This document shows positions 18,843 to 28,754 of a stretch of DNA of 64,000 nt, piece after piece. A program made the position numbers and the translations under genes. The DNA comes from Alphaproteobacteria bacterium. Lineage in GTDB: Bacteria > Pseudomonadota > Alphaproteobacteria > Micropepsales > Micropepsaceae. Location: contig JAGWJY010000009.1 of NCBI GenBank assembly GCA_028865545.1, positions 19,955-83,954 on the forward strand, read 5' to 3'. The notes beneath the pieces are model-generated. The model was not told where the DNA came from and searched no databases. It worked only from the letters and a program-made list of their open reading frames with translations. Positions within the stretch are counted from its first letter, which is position 1. Every line of letters starts with the position of its first letter.

Positions 18843-19985
18843 ATGGTTTATCTCGATCATAATGCGAGTTCGCCCTTGCGCGCGGAAGCGCGGGAAGCAG
18901 CGATGCGCGCGCCGGGGGCCAATGCTTCTTCGGCGCATGGTGCGGGGCGGGCCGCACGCGCAGCGATCGAGCAAGCGCGCGAAAGGGTGGCCGCACTCGC
19001 CGGCACGAAAGCTGCCGATGTGATCTTCACCAGCGGCGGCACGGAGGCCAATGCGTCCGGGCTGTGGGGCGCCGTGCACGGCGCCGCGGACGCAGGCGCG
19101 CGCATCACGCGCCTGTTTGTATCGGCAATCGAACATGAATCCGTCCTTGCCAATGCAGCCGCGCTGACGGAACGCATGGCCGGTCTGCGTCTCGAGACAA
19201 TCCCGGTCACGCGCGACGGCATCGCCGACGTCGACGCCTTGCGGATTCTCCTGCGCGAAGGCAAAGGCCGGGCGCTGATCGCGCTGATGGCCGCCAACAA
19301 CGAGACCGGCGTCGTGCAGCCCGTCGCCGAGGTGGCGCAACTTGCCCAGGAAGCCGGCGCGCTGCTGTTCGTCGATTGCGTCCAGGCGGCGGGCAAGATG
19401 GCGATGCCGTCGGCCGATTATGTTTCGCTCTCCGCTCATAAAATCGGCGGCCCTCAGGGGGCTGGTGCCTTGATCGTGCGTGAAGGCGCGCCGTTCGCGG
19501 CGCTCATTCTTGGCGGCGGGCAGGAGCGTCGGCGTCGCGCCGGCACGGAAAATGTTTCCGCCATCGCCGGCTTTGGCGCTGCGGCGGAAATCGCTGCGCT
19601 GGAATTGCCGAGCGCGGACCGGATCGCTGCATTGCGCGATCGTTTCGAAGAGGGGGTGAAGCGCATTGCACCTGAGACGGAAATCTTCGGCGCAAAGGTC
19701 ATGCGTCTGGCGAACACCACGAACTTTGCGCTGTCGGGTGTCGCAGCGGAAACTTCGCTGATGGCCTTCGACCTGGACGGCATCCTGATGAGTTCCGGGG
19801 CCGCGTGTTCGTCCGGGAAGGTGACACCCTCGCACGTCCTGCGGGCGATGGGAGTGGGCGACGAACTGTCGCGTTGCGCCATGCGGGCCAGCTTCGGCTG
19901 GAATTCCACCGGCGCCGATGTCGATGCGGCGCTTGAATCCATCACCAAACTGCTTGCGCGCGTCCGTACACGCGCCGCAGCATGA
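18843..19985 (+). CDS. Cysteine desulfurase, IscS/NifS type
   Basis: PLP enzyme that takes sulfur from cysteine for Fe-S clusters, 380 residues. [12 protein letters not shown] holds the PLP Lys200, and [10 protein letters not shown] holds the catalytic Cys322 on the long mobile loop that marks the IscS/NifS class, unlike the SufS class downstream at 23327. The N-terminal region between [10 protein letters not shown] and SSAHGAGR is shorter than in E. coli IscS. ATG 18843 was preferred; a TTG at 18828 would add five residues. The end overlaps the sufB region by an ATGA, implying translational coupling. Confidence 0.92.
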   Translation: MVYLDHNASSPLRAEAREAAMRAPGANASSAHGAGRAARAAIEQARERVAALAGTKAADVIFTSGGTEANASGLWGAVHGAADAGARITRLFVSAIEHESVLANAAALTERMAGLRLETIPVTRDGIADVDALRILLREGKGRALIALMAANNETGVVQPVAEVAQLAQEAGALLFVDCVQAAGKMAMPSADYVSLSAHKIGGPQGAGALIVREGAPFAALILGGGQERRRRAGTENVSAIAGFGAAAEIAALELPSADRIAALRDRFEEGVKRIAPETEIFGAKVMRLANTTNFALSGVAAETSLMAFDLDGILMSSGAACSSGKVTPSHVLRAMGVGDELSRCAMRASFGWNSTGADVDAALESITKLLARVRTRAAA

Positions 19986-19993
19986 GGCCAGCA

Positions 19994-21444
<1,451 letters not shown>

Positions 21445-21445
<1 letters not shown>

Positions 21446-22194
21446 TGCTTGAGATCAAGAACCTGCACGTCGCCGTAGGCGGTAAGGAAATCCTCAAAGG
21501 CCTGACGCTGAGCATTGGCGAGGGCGAGGTGCATGCCATCATGGGCCCGAACGGGTCGGGCAAGTCTACGCTTTCCTATGTCTTGGCCGGGCGTGAAGGT
21601 TATGAGATCACGCAAGGTAGCATCTCCTATCGCGGCGGAGACTTGGCCACGATGAAGACGGAAGACCGCGCTGCCAAAGGTGTGTTCCTGGCCATGCAGT
21701 ATCCGGTGGAGATACCCGGCGTGACCACGCTGACCTTTCTCAAGACGGCGCTGAATGCCCAGCGCCGCGCCAGAGGGGACAGCGAGCTCGACGCCATGAG
21801 CGTGCTCAAACTGGTGCGCCAGAGGGCGACGGCGCTGCAGGTCACTGAAGAGATGCTGAAGCGGGCGCTCAATGTCGGGTTCTCCGGTGGCGAAAAGAAG
21901 CGGCTCGAAATCCTGCAGATGTCTCTGTTCGAGCCCAAGCTTGCCATCCTCGACGAAACTGATTCCGGCCTCGACATCGACGCACTGAAGCTGGTGGCGG
22001 AAGGCGTCAATGCACTGCGGGCGCCGGAGCGCGCCATGCTGGTGATTACGCATTACCAACGACTGTTGAACTATATCGTACCAGACCGCGTGCACGTGCT
22101 GGCCGGGGGGCGCATCGTCGCCGAAGGCGGCAAGGAACTGGCGCATGAACTCGAAGCCAAGGGCTACGCGCATATCGTGAAGGAGCCCGCATGA
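21445..22194 (+). CDS. sufC: Fe-S assembly ATPase SufC
   Basis: ABC-type ATPase that drives the SufBCD scaffold, 249 residues, soluble. Walker A is GPNGSGKST, the signature is FSGGEKKRLEI, Walker B is LAILDETDSGLD and the H-loop His lies in VITHYQRLL. The start codon shares its A with the sufB stop (TAATG) and the end overlaps sufD by ATGA, so translation is tightly coupled across the operon. Confidence 0.97.
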
Positions 22195-23330
22195 ACGCGG
22201 CGCTGCCATCGCGAGACGCACGGCGCGCCGAAGCGCTGGAGAGCTTCCGCGAGCGCGGCATGCCGCATCGCCGCTTTGAGCATTGGCGCTACAGCGATCT
22301 GCGCGCCATTCTGGATGCGGGGCAAGTGGCGCAATCCGGCACGGCGGCATGGCATTTGGAGAAGGCGCCGGAGGGCGTCGAGACGTTTGACCTTGGCAAG
22401 CCGGATGCCCCGGACTGGGTGATGCGAAACCTCGGCACCATCGGCGCCAGGCCGACGATGAAGGAAGCGTCCCTGGCGTTTGCAGATGGCGGGATTGCGC
22501 TTCGCGTGCCGCGCGGGCGCAAGATCGCGGAACCTGCGCGGCTGCAAATTTCGTCCACCGGCAACGTCCGCGTGCTGCTGGTGCTGGAAGAAGAGACGTC
22601 ACTGACATTGCTGGAAACTCATACCGGGGATGCGGGACTTTTGCGCAATGTCGGCGTCGAAATAGCGCTGGCCTCACAGGCGAAGCTTTCCCACGTGCGG
22701 TTCGCTGCCAGCGCGTTGAAGTCCATTTCCGTCGAACACATCGGCGTTACGCAAGCACGCGGTGCGCAGTACCGCGCGCATTTCGCCAATTTCGGTTCGC
22801 GGCTGTCGCGAACAGAGCTGCATATTCTCCTGCAGGAAGAGGACGCCGAGGCCCATCTGTCTGGTGTCAATGTTCTTGGCGATGAAGGTCATGCCGATCT
22901 GACCTCGCATATCGAGCATGTTGCCGGAAACACGCGCAGCACACAGCTCTTCAAGAAGGTGGCGGGTGGCCATTCGCGCGCCGTCTACCAGGGTAAGATC
23001 ACCGTGCGCGAAGGCGCCAACGGCTCGGACAGCCGGCAGACCGCCAAGGCGCTGCTGCTCGGCGGCCGTGCCGAAGCGGACCTCAAGCCGGAACTGATCA
23101 TCTTCGCCGACGACGTGAAATGCGCCCACGGTGCCGCGGTCGGCGATCTCGATCCGGAGTCGCTGTTCTACCTGCGCTCGCGCGGCGTTCCGGAGGCGGA
23201 AGCGCGTCATATGCTGGTCCGCGCCTTCCTCGAGGATGCGGTGGCGGAGATCGAGAACGAAGAGCTGCGGGCTGCGATCTGGCAGGATGTGGAGCACGCC
23301 CTACCGCACGCCATGAGGGCCGCGCGATGA
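22191..23330 (+). CDS. sufD: Fe-S scaffold complex subunit SufD
   Basis: SufB paralogue completing the SufBC2D scaffold, 379 residues. The N-terminal helical part (MPHRRFEHWRYSDL) is followed by the beta-helix core; the C-terminal KPELIIFADDVKCAHGAAVG with the conserved Cys-Ala-His is diagnostic. It overlaps sufC by 4 nt and sufS by 4 nt. Confidence 0.96.
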   Translation: MNAALPSRDARRAEALESFRERGMPHRRFEHWRYSDLRAILDAGQVAQSGTAAWHLEKAPEGVETFDLGKPDAPDWVMRNLGTIGARPTMKEASLAFADGGIALRVPRGRKIAEPARLQISSTGNVRVLLVLEEETSLTLLETHTGDAGLLRNVGVEIALASQAKLSHVRFAASALKSISVEHIGVTQARGAQYRAHFANFGSRLSRTELHILLQEEDAEAHLSGVNVLGDEGHADLTSHIEHVAGNTRSTQLFKKVAGGHSRAVYQGKITVREGANGSDSRQTAKALLLGGRAEADLKPELIIFADDVKCAHGAAVGDLDPESLFYLRSRGVPEAEARHMLVRAFLEDAVAEIENEELRAAIWQDVEHALPHAMRAAR

Positions 23331-24571
23331 TGGCGCAAACCAAGTTGCGGGCCGTCGACAGCTTCGTGCCGCCGCGCGGAGATTTCGAGATCCTGTCGCG
23401 CGAGATTTACGGCAAGCCGCTGGTCTATCTCGACAGCGCGGCGTCGGCGCAGAAGCCCCGGCAGGTGCTGCAGGCGATGACGGCGTTTGCCGAAAGCGAA
23501 TATGCCAATGTGCATCGTGGCGTCCATTATCTTTCCGCGACGGCGACCGAGCGCTACGAAGGCGCGCGCGAGGCCGTGCGGCGTTTCCTCAATGCGGCGC
23601 AGACCGACGAGATCGTCTTCACCAAGGGCGGCACGGAGGCGATTAATCTGGTGGCCGCGTCGTTCCTCGCACCGCTGATCCAGCCCGGCGACGAGATCGT
23701 CCTGACGGTGATGGAGCATCATTCCAACATCGTGCCGTGGCACTTCCTGCGCGAGCGCCAGGGCGCCGTGCTCAAATGGGTTGATGTGCGCGACGATGGC
23801 TCGCTCGACATCGAAGCTTTCGACGCCGCCATCGGACCGAAGACAAAATTGGTCGCCGTGGCGCACATGTCCAACGTGCTCGGCACGGTGGCGCCGCTGA
23901 AAGAGATCGTGACGCGCGCCCATGCCAAGGGCGTTCCCGTGCTGGCCGACGGCTGTCAGGGCGCGGTGCACGAGACCGCCGACGTACAAGACCTCGACAT
24001 CGATTTCTATGCCATCACCGGCCACAAACTGTATGGGCCGACCGGCATCGGTGCGCTTTACGGCAAGCGAGCCCACCTCAAAACCATGCGGCCATTCAAC
24101 GGCGGCGGCGAGATGATCCGTGAAGTGACGCAGGATCTCGTCACCTATGCCGATCCGCCGGCACGGTTCGAGGCCGGCACGCCGCCGATCATCGAAAGCG
24201 TCGGCCTGGCGGCGGCCATCGACTACATGGCTGGGTTCGACAGGGCCGCGGTGAAGGCGCATGAGGCGTCGCTATTGGCTGCGGCGCGCGAGGCGGTGCG
24301 GCCGCTCAACTGGCTGCGCGTCGTCGGCGACGCCCCAGGCAAGGGTGCTATCCTTTCTTTCGAGACCGAGGGAATGCATGCGCACGACGTCGCCACTATA
24401 TTGGACCGTGAAGGCGTGGCCGTGCGCGCCGGTCATCACTGCGCACAACCGCTGATGGAACGCTTCGGCACGGCCTCGACGACGCGCGCCTCCTTCGCGC
24501 TGTACAATACACACGCCGATGTGGAGGCGCTGGTTGCAGCGTTGCACAAGGCGCGGAAGATTCTGGGTTGA
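23327..24571 (+). CDS. sufS: Cysteine desulfurase SufS (class II)
   Basis: PLP-dependent cysteine desulfurase of the SufS/CsdA class, 414 residues. ITGHKLYGPTG holds Lys234 and VRAGHHCAQPLM holds Cys372 on the short, rigid loop typical of the class that needs a sulfur acceptor. ATGATG at 23327 overlaps the sufD stop; the frame is open further upstream but that part lies inside sufD. With SufU next door and no SufE, sulfur is probably passed to SufU. Confidence 0.96.
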   Translation: MMAQTKLRAVDSFVPPRGDFEILSREIYGKPLVYLDSAASAQKPRQVLQAMTAFAESEYANVHRGVHYLSATATERYEGAREAVRRFLNAAQTDEIVFTKGGTEAINLVAASFLAPLIQPGDEIVLTVMEHHSNIVPWHFLRERQGAVLKWVDVRDDGSLDIEAFDAAIGPKTKLVAVAHMSNVLGTVAPLKEIVTRAHAKGVPVLADGCQGAVHETADVQDLDIDFYAITGHKLYGPTGIGALYGKRAHLKTMRPFNGGGEMIREVTQDLVTYADPPARFEAGTPPIIESVGLAAAIDYMAGFDRAAVKAHEASLLAAAREAVRPLNWLRVVGDAPGKGAILSFETEGMHAHDVATILDREGVAVRAGHHCAQPLMERFGTASTTRASFALYNTHADVEALVAALHKARKILG

Positions 24572-24573
24572 GT

Positions 24574-25032
24574 ATGATGGACGATAGTTTGCGTGAACTT
24601 TACCAGGAAGTGATCCTCGATCATTCGCGGCACCCGCGCCATTTCGGGCCGCTGGAAGCGGCGACGCATGAAGGCGAGGGGCACAATCCGCTGTGCGGCG
24701 ACCGGGTGAAAATTTATCTCGTTGTCGATGACGCCGGCCGTATCGCCGACATCAAGTTCGAAGGCAAAGGTTGCGCCATCAGTCAGGCCTCCGCCTCGCT
24801 GATGACCGACATGATCGCTGGGCGCACCGTCGCCGAAGCGGAAAAGCTGATGGACGGCTTCCTGCACATGGTGAAGGGCGAGGACGCCATGGATCTTGTC
24901 GGCGACGATCGCGAGCGGCTCGATATCATGGCGGGCGTCTCGGCATTCCCGATGCGCGTGAAATGCGCGACGCTTGCCTGGCATACGATGAAATCGGCTC
25001 TGGAGCACGGCATGGCCGCGAAAACCACATGA
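24574..25032 (+). CDS. sufU: SufU-type zinc sulfurtransferase
   Basis: IscU-fold protein of 152 residues that accepts persulfide sulfur from SufS. Cys41 (NPLCGD, with Asp43), Cys67 (GKGCAIS) and Cys131 (VKCATLAW) are the zinc/active-site residues. The insert between the second and third Cys (GEDAMDLVGDDRERLDIMAG region) separates SufU from IscU, and the IscU LPPVK motif is absent. ATG 24574 chosen; TTG 24568, overlapping the sufS stop, is possible. The end overlaps the next gene by ATGA. Confidence 0.92.
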   Translation: MMDDSLRELYQEVILDHSRHPRHFGPLEAATHEGEGHNPLCGDRVKIYLVVDDAGRIADIKFEGKGCAISQASASLMTDMIAGRTVAEAEKLMDGFLHMVKGEDAMDLVGDDRERLDIMAGVSAFPMRVKCATLAWHTMKSALEHGMAAKTT

Positions 25033-25397
25033 ACGCCGAACCGCAGAAAATCGAAGATGCGGCCCCGGTTTCGGCGATCCCGCCGGAAGAGCTGGAGGCG
25101 TTCACGGCCAAGCTCGTGGCGGCGCTCAAGACGGTGTACGATCCGGAAATCCCGGTGGACATTTACGAACTCGGTCTTATCTACAAGGTGGACGTGGCGG
25201 ACAACAAGGACGTGGCCGTCGACATGACGCTGACCGCGCCGGGCTGCCCGGTGGCTGGCGAGATGCCCGAGATGGTGAGAACGGCGCTGCAAGGCGTGGA
25301 AGGGATCGGAGTGGTGACCGTCAACATGACCTTCGATCCGCCATGGACGCCGGAACGGATGAGCGAAGAAGCCCGACTTGAACTGAACATGTTCTGA
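25029..25397 (+). CDS. sufT: SufT/MIP18-family (DUF59) Fe-S assembly protein
   Basis: A 122-residue MIP18-domain protein implicated in Fe-S cluster maturation under high demand. After a disordered first 30 residues the domain reads VYDPEIPVDIYELGLIYKV, then MTLTAPGCPVAGEM with the conserved Cys, then VNMTFDPPWTPERMSEEAR. The ATG overlaps the sufU stop (ATGA) and sufA follows after 3 nt, so it belongs to the operon. Confidence 0.92.
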   Translation: MNAEPQKIEDAAPVSAIPPEELEAFTAKLVAALKTVYDPEIPVDIYELGLIYKVDVADNKDVAVDMTLTAPGCPVAGEMPEMVRTALQGVEGIGVVTVNMTFDPPWTPERMSEEARLELNMF

Positions 25398-25400
25398 TCC

Positions 25401-25790
25401 ATGAGCACGACAACAACCACCACCAGACCACGCCGCGAGCGCCCCAAGGCGATGAAGCTCAGCGATGCCGCCGCGGCGCGCATCCGCGAGATCGTCGAGA
25501 AGGCGGACGGCAAATACCTTGGCGTTCGCGTGGGCGTGACGAACGGCGGCTGCGCCGGCATGAGCTACACCATGGATTACGCCGAAAACGCTCAGCCGCT
25601 CGAGGAGGTGGTCGAGGATAAGGGCGTCAAGATTTTCATCGACCCGAAGGCCATCATGTTCCTGATCGGCACCGAGATGGATTTCGTGCGCGAAAAGCTC
25701 GGCGCGCGCTTCGTCTTCAACAATCCCAACCAGACGGCCGCCTGCGGCTGCGGCGAATCGGTTTCCATTACGCCGGCGAAGGTCGACTGA
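25401..25790 (+). CDS. sufA: A-type Fe-S carrier (SufA/IscA)
   Basis: A-type carrier that takes clusters from the scaffold to apoproteins, 129 residues. The first 17 residues are a Thr/Arg-rich extension (six Thr in a row), then the HesB/IscA domain with Cys51 (GGCAGMSY) and Cys115/Cys117 (ACGCGES), the three canonical ligands. It lies 3 nt after sufT and 1 nt before the next frame. Confidence 0.95.
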   Translation: MSTTTTTTRPRRERPKAMKLSDAAAARIREIVEKADGKYLGVRVGVTNGGCAGMSYTMDYAENAQPLEEVVEDKGVKIFIDPKAIMFLIGTEMDFVREKLGARFVFNNPNQTAACGCGESVSITPAKVD

Positions 25791-25791
25791 A

Positions 25792-26190
25792 TTGCGCGCC
25801 GGGCCGCAGCCGTTTCGCCCGGATCTGTTCGCCTCCTACGGCAATGTATACGCCAAGCGCATGTTCGGCGGGCACGGCCTGTTCGCCGGCGACGCCATGC
25901 TCGGTTTCGTGTCCGACGATCTCATCTACCTCAAAACGAACGAGGACACGCGCGCGGCGTTCCTCGCGGAAGGCTGCAAGCCCTTCGTCTACCGCAAACG
26001 GAGCACGGGCGAAGAGGTAGCCTTGTCCTATTACCAAATTCCAGAACGGCTTTACGATGAACCCGAAGAGTTTGCCGATTGGGTGCGCCGCGCCCAGACC
26101 GTGGCGGAGAATTCGCCGTCGGTACAGCGCAAGCGCCGCCTGACGGCCAAGCACGGTCGGCCGACCGGCAAAAAGCCGCCTCGCCGTTGA
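25792..26190 (+). CDS. TfoX N-terminal domain protein
   Basis: A 132-residue protein with a TfoX/Sxy N-terminal domain: VYAKRMFGGHGLFAGDAMLGFV and DLIYLKTNEDTRAAF are typical. The C-terminus is a basic tail (KRRLTAKHGRPTGKKPPRR). It starts with TTG one nt after the sufA stop, so it is read from the suf operon. Single-domain TfoX proteins of alphaproteobacteria are common but have no assigned role; competence control as in Sxy should not be assumed. Confidence 0.8.
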   Translation: MRAGPQPFRPDLFASYGNVYAKRMFGGHGLFAGDAMLGFVSDDLIYLKTNEDTRAAFLAEGCKPFVYRKRSTGEEVALSYYQIPERLYDEPEEFADWVRRAQTVAENSPSVQRKRRLTAKHGRPTGKKPPRR

Positions 26191-26244
26191 TCCATCGCCG
26201 CTCGAAACAGGCTATCCTCCCAGCGCAATCCAGGTCCGGCAGGC

Positions 26245-27006
26245 ATGCCTCTGACGTCTTTCAGCGATGCCAAGAGCGAACTGCTGACGGCGGCACGCAA
26301 AGTCGCCGCCCGCCCGGGCGTGCTCGGCTCGCTGCTGCTGCATGGATTGGCAGCGCTCATCATCTTCCTCTTCATCGTCAAAAACGCATCGCAGACGGTG
26401 CTGCAGGCACCGCTTCACATCGTGCCGATCGATCTCATCCGGCTTGGCGAGGAAACCGTGTCGCCCAGCGCCGCGCGCAAGGCGGTGGTGCCCCAGGAAC
26501 AAGCTGCACACCCGCAGGAAGCCGCCAGTCCGAGGCGTGCAGCTGTCTCGCCAACCGGCAAGAAGCAGGCGCCGGAGGACGCGCTGGACGCCAAGCTGCG
26601 GGCGCTGGCGCGGCTGCGTCAGCCGCCGACCAAGCTGAATCTCCAGGGAACCGGCGCCTCCAATGTCGAAGCGGCGAGCAGCGGCGCACAAGGCAACCAA
26701 GCGACTTACAGCATCCGCGATTATGTCCGCGCCCAGGTGGAGCGCCGCTGGTACTACAATTTCTCCAAGCTTGGCGGACGCACCGTGATCGTGCCCATCC
26801 GCATCGCCATGAAGCGCGACGGCACCATCGTCTCGGCGGAGATCGTCGAGGAGGAACGCGCCAAGCATGACGTGGCCTATCGCGACGTGGCGCTCAGCGC
26901 GCGCAACGCGGCCCTGCTGTCGTCGCCCATCGCGCTGCCGCCCGGAGATTATCCCAAGACCATGCACATGACTCTGGACATGAATCCGCGCGACGTGCTG
27001 CGGTGA
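26245..27006 (+). CDS. TonB/TolA-like envelope protein
   Basis: A 253-residue protein with a cytoplasmic N-terminus, one membrane segment (about 26-46), an Ala/Pro/Lys-rich linker and a C-terminal domain that looks like the TonB/TolA C-terminal fold (RDYVRAQVERRWYYN, VPIRIAMKRDGTIVSAEIV). Such proteins couple the inner membrane to outer-membrane processes. No exbB/exbD or tolQ/R genes are nearby. It is the last plus-strand gene of the suf cluster, 54 bp after the TfoX gene, possibly still on that transcript. Confidence 0.75.
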   Translation: MPLTSFSDAKSELLTAARKVAARPGVLGSLLLHGLAALIIFLFIVKNASQTVLQAPLHIVPIDLIRLGEETVSPSAARKAVVPQEQAAHPQEAASPRRAAVSPTGKKQAPEDALDAKLRALARLRQPPTKLNLQGTGASNVEAASSGAQGNQATYSIRDYVRAQVERRWYYNFSKLGGRTVIVPIRIAMKRDGTIVSAEIVEEERAKHDVAYRDVALSARNAALLSSPIALPPGDYPKTMHMTLDMNPRDVLR

Positions 27007-27307
27007 TTTTCAGTTTTGCTGCAAAAAACTTTTTTCCCTCCGTTTTGGACAGACTCCTCTCGCGACTTGAATCGGGTTTTTCAAAAATGGATGCGAAAGT
27101 GCGCGGTGTTCATGCCGGCAGCCGACCGTTCGCAAATATGGTGATATAGAATATGTGGTAATTCGAGCGTGTCGGTTCAAGAGGCGCACGATATTTTTTG
27201 GAAGCTGCGGCAAAAAACGAGAAGCGGCTTTAATATCACGCGCTAAGCGGCGATGTTGTCGCACGCCGAGCGCAAACTAACTCAGTCTCGTTCGCGAAAA
27301 CTATTTT
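27007..27307. other. AT-rich intergenic region
   Basis: This 301 bp gap between the convergent TonB-like and GFA genes is clearly richer in A+T than its surroundings and has no credible gene. A weak stem (AGTTTT/AAAACT) followed by six Ts just after the TonB-like stop could be a poor terminator. It marks the change from the suf operon to the accessory minus-strand cluster. Confidence 0.5.
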
Positions 27308-27754
27308 TTAGCGCGTAAGCGCTGCGATGAAATCCGCTGGTGGTGCACTCTCCGGCCAGCTTGGCACGTCGTGCGGAATCACAACCCCGCCCATCTTCCG
27401 CTTGGTCCAGATATGGGCAGTGACCGTCAGCTCGTCGCTGCGATCAAGCGTGCCGGCGCGGACAACGACAAAGCCTGGCCTTGCGCTGTTGGTATTGTAG
27501 ATGCGGGTAAAGCAGACGGGGCAGGCGCGCTGGCGCGAGATGCGGCCGCTCTCGGGCGATGCGCGCTCGTAAAGCCGCGGTTCACCTGTTACTTCGAGGC
27601 GATTTTCGGGCAGGATGAACTGCAGGCTGAAAGCGCTGCCCGACCAAGTCTGGCAGTCGCGGCAATGACAGGCGTAGACATTGGGCAAATGGTCCACAGT
27701 GACGCGATAGCGGATCCGCCCACAGCGGCAACCTCCTTCGATCGTTTCGGCCAT
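27308..27754 (-). CDS. GFA family (glutathione-dependent formaldehyde-activating-like) protein
   Basis: A 148-residue zinc protein of the GFA fold: GGCRCGRIRY, CHCRDCQTWSGSAF and CPVCFTRIYN supply the Cys ligands. Family members are usually annotated as S-(hydroxymethyl)glutathione synthase-like, but the activity of most is unproven. ATG 27754 follows a strong GGAAGGAT ribosome binding site; the open frame continues upstream into the next gene but is not coding there. It sits 44 bp after the sulfatase-modifying-factor-like gene. Confidence 0.88.
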   Translation of the reverse strand: MAETIEGGCRCGRIRYRVTVDHLPNVYACHCRDCQTWSGSAFSLQFILPENRLEVTGEPRLYERASPESGRISRQRACPVCFTRIYNTNSARPGFVVVRAGTLDRSDELTVTAHIWTKRKMGGVVIPHDVPSWPESAPPADFIAALTR

Positions 27755-27798
27755 GGTATCCTTCCCGTGGTGACAACAGTTGATCGGTGCGGTTTCTC

Positions 27799-28701
27799 TT
27801 ACGGCAGATCGCGCGCGACGCGGAAGCCGGCGAGGCTGGAGTAATCGAACTCGCCGCCATTCGGTTCGCCGCCGGTGCGCGCCGCCGAGCGGATGAAGAT
27901 CGGCACGTTGTCCCATGAGCCGCCGCGCAGGACGTGTTTCGTACAGCCCTTTTCCGTCCAGGCGCGGCCATCGGTGGGCGCGCCGATATAGCCGCGGTGC
28001 CAGCAATCGGCCGTCCATTGCCAGACATTGCCCAACATGCCGTAGAGACCAAACGGGTTGGGCGCGAAGGCGTTTACATCCGACAGCTCGTGATCGTCCC
28101 ACCTGCTGCCGCAGCCGTTGCAGTTGGCATTGTCGGTGCCGATGGCGTCGCCCCACCAGCGTGATGTCGTGGTGCCGGCGCGCGCGGCGTACTCCCATTC
28201 GGCTTCGGTCGGCAGGCGATAAGGACTGCGTTTCAGATCGGGGCGGGCCTGCCGCACCGTCTTGTTGAGCCAGGCGATGTAGGCTTGCGCGTCCTTCCAA
28301 TCGAGGCACGAGGCCGGCCACAGACGCGGCTCCTCGTCATAGGGCGGATAAGCATGGCCGCCGCCCAGCGAGCGCCATTTCATGTTCAGGATCGTGTTGC
28401 AAGGCGCGGGCTGGTAGCCGGTCGCCGCGAGGAAGGCGAGGAACTGTTCACTGGTCACATCGTATTTGCCGAGCGCGAACGCCTTGATCGAGACAATGTG
28501 CTGCGGACCTTCATTGTCGAAACGGCCGGGCTCGCCGGCGGGGCTGCCCATGACGAATTTGCCGGCGGGAATGCCCACCATCTCGGGGCAGCCGACGCAT
28601 TCGGTGAACTCGCGGGCCGACTGTTCCTGGGCCGGTGCAGGACAGGGCAGAACAAGCATGATCGCGAACAGGACGATGTACAGGAGAACACGACGCATCA
28701 T
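27799..28701 (-). CDS. Exported SUMF1/FGE-fold protein without catalytic Cys
   Basis: A 300-residue protein with a signal peptide (MMRRVLLYIVLFAIMLVLP, cleavage after PAPA) and one sulfatase-modifying-factor domain: IPAGKFVMGSP, YDVTSEQFLAFL, YRLPTEAEWEYAARAG, NPFGLYGMLGNVWQW and HVLRGGSWDN are landmarks. In true formylglycine-generating enzymes two Cys follow RGGS; here the segment reads RGGSWDNVPIFIRSAAR with none, so sulfatase activation is unlikely. A CNGCG motif lies in a loop. No sulfatase gene is nearby. Role unknown. Confidence 0.88.
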   Translation of the reverse strand: MMRRVLLYIVLFAIMLVLPCPAPAQEQSAREFTECVGCPEMVGIPAGKFVMGSPAGEPGRFDNEGPQHIVSIKAFALGKYDVTSEQFLAFLAATGYQPAPCNTILNMKWRSLGGGHAYPPYDEEPRLWPASCLDWKDAQAYIAWLNKTVRQARPDLKRSPYRLPTEAEWEYAARAGTTTSRWWGDAIGTDNANCNGCGSRWDDHELSDVNAFAPNPFGLYGMLGNVWQWTADCWHRGYIGAPTDGRAWTEKGCTKHVLRGGSWDNVPIFIRSAARTGGEPNGGEFDYSSLAGFRVARDLP

Positions 28702-28754
28702 CAGGATCCAAACGGCCGCCAGGTCGCGATAGTCAGCTGGTTGCGCACCTTTCG

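Noticed and set aside
23120..23326. A longer SufS start inside sufD
   Set aside because: The extra part is Arg-rich out-of-frame sufD sequence; ATGATG at 23327 overlaps the sufD stop like the other junctions in the operon.
27010..27045. Terminator after the TonB-like gene
   Set aside because: The stem is only six mostly A-T pairs; the T-run alone is not enough to call it with confidence.
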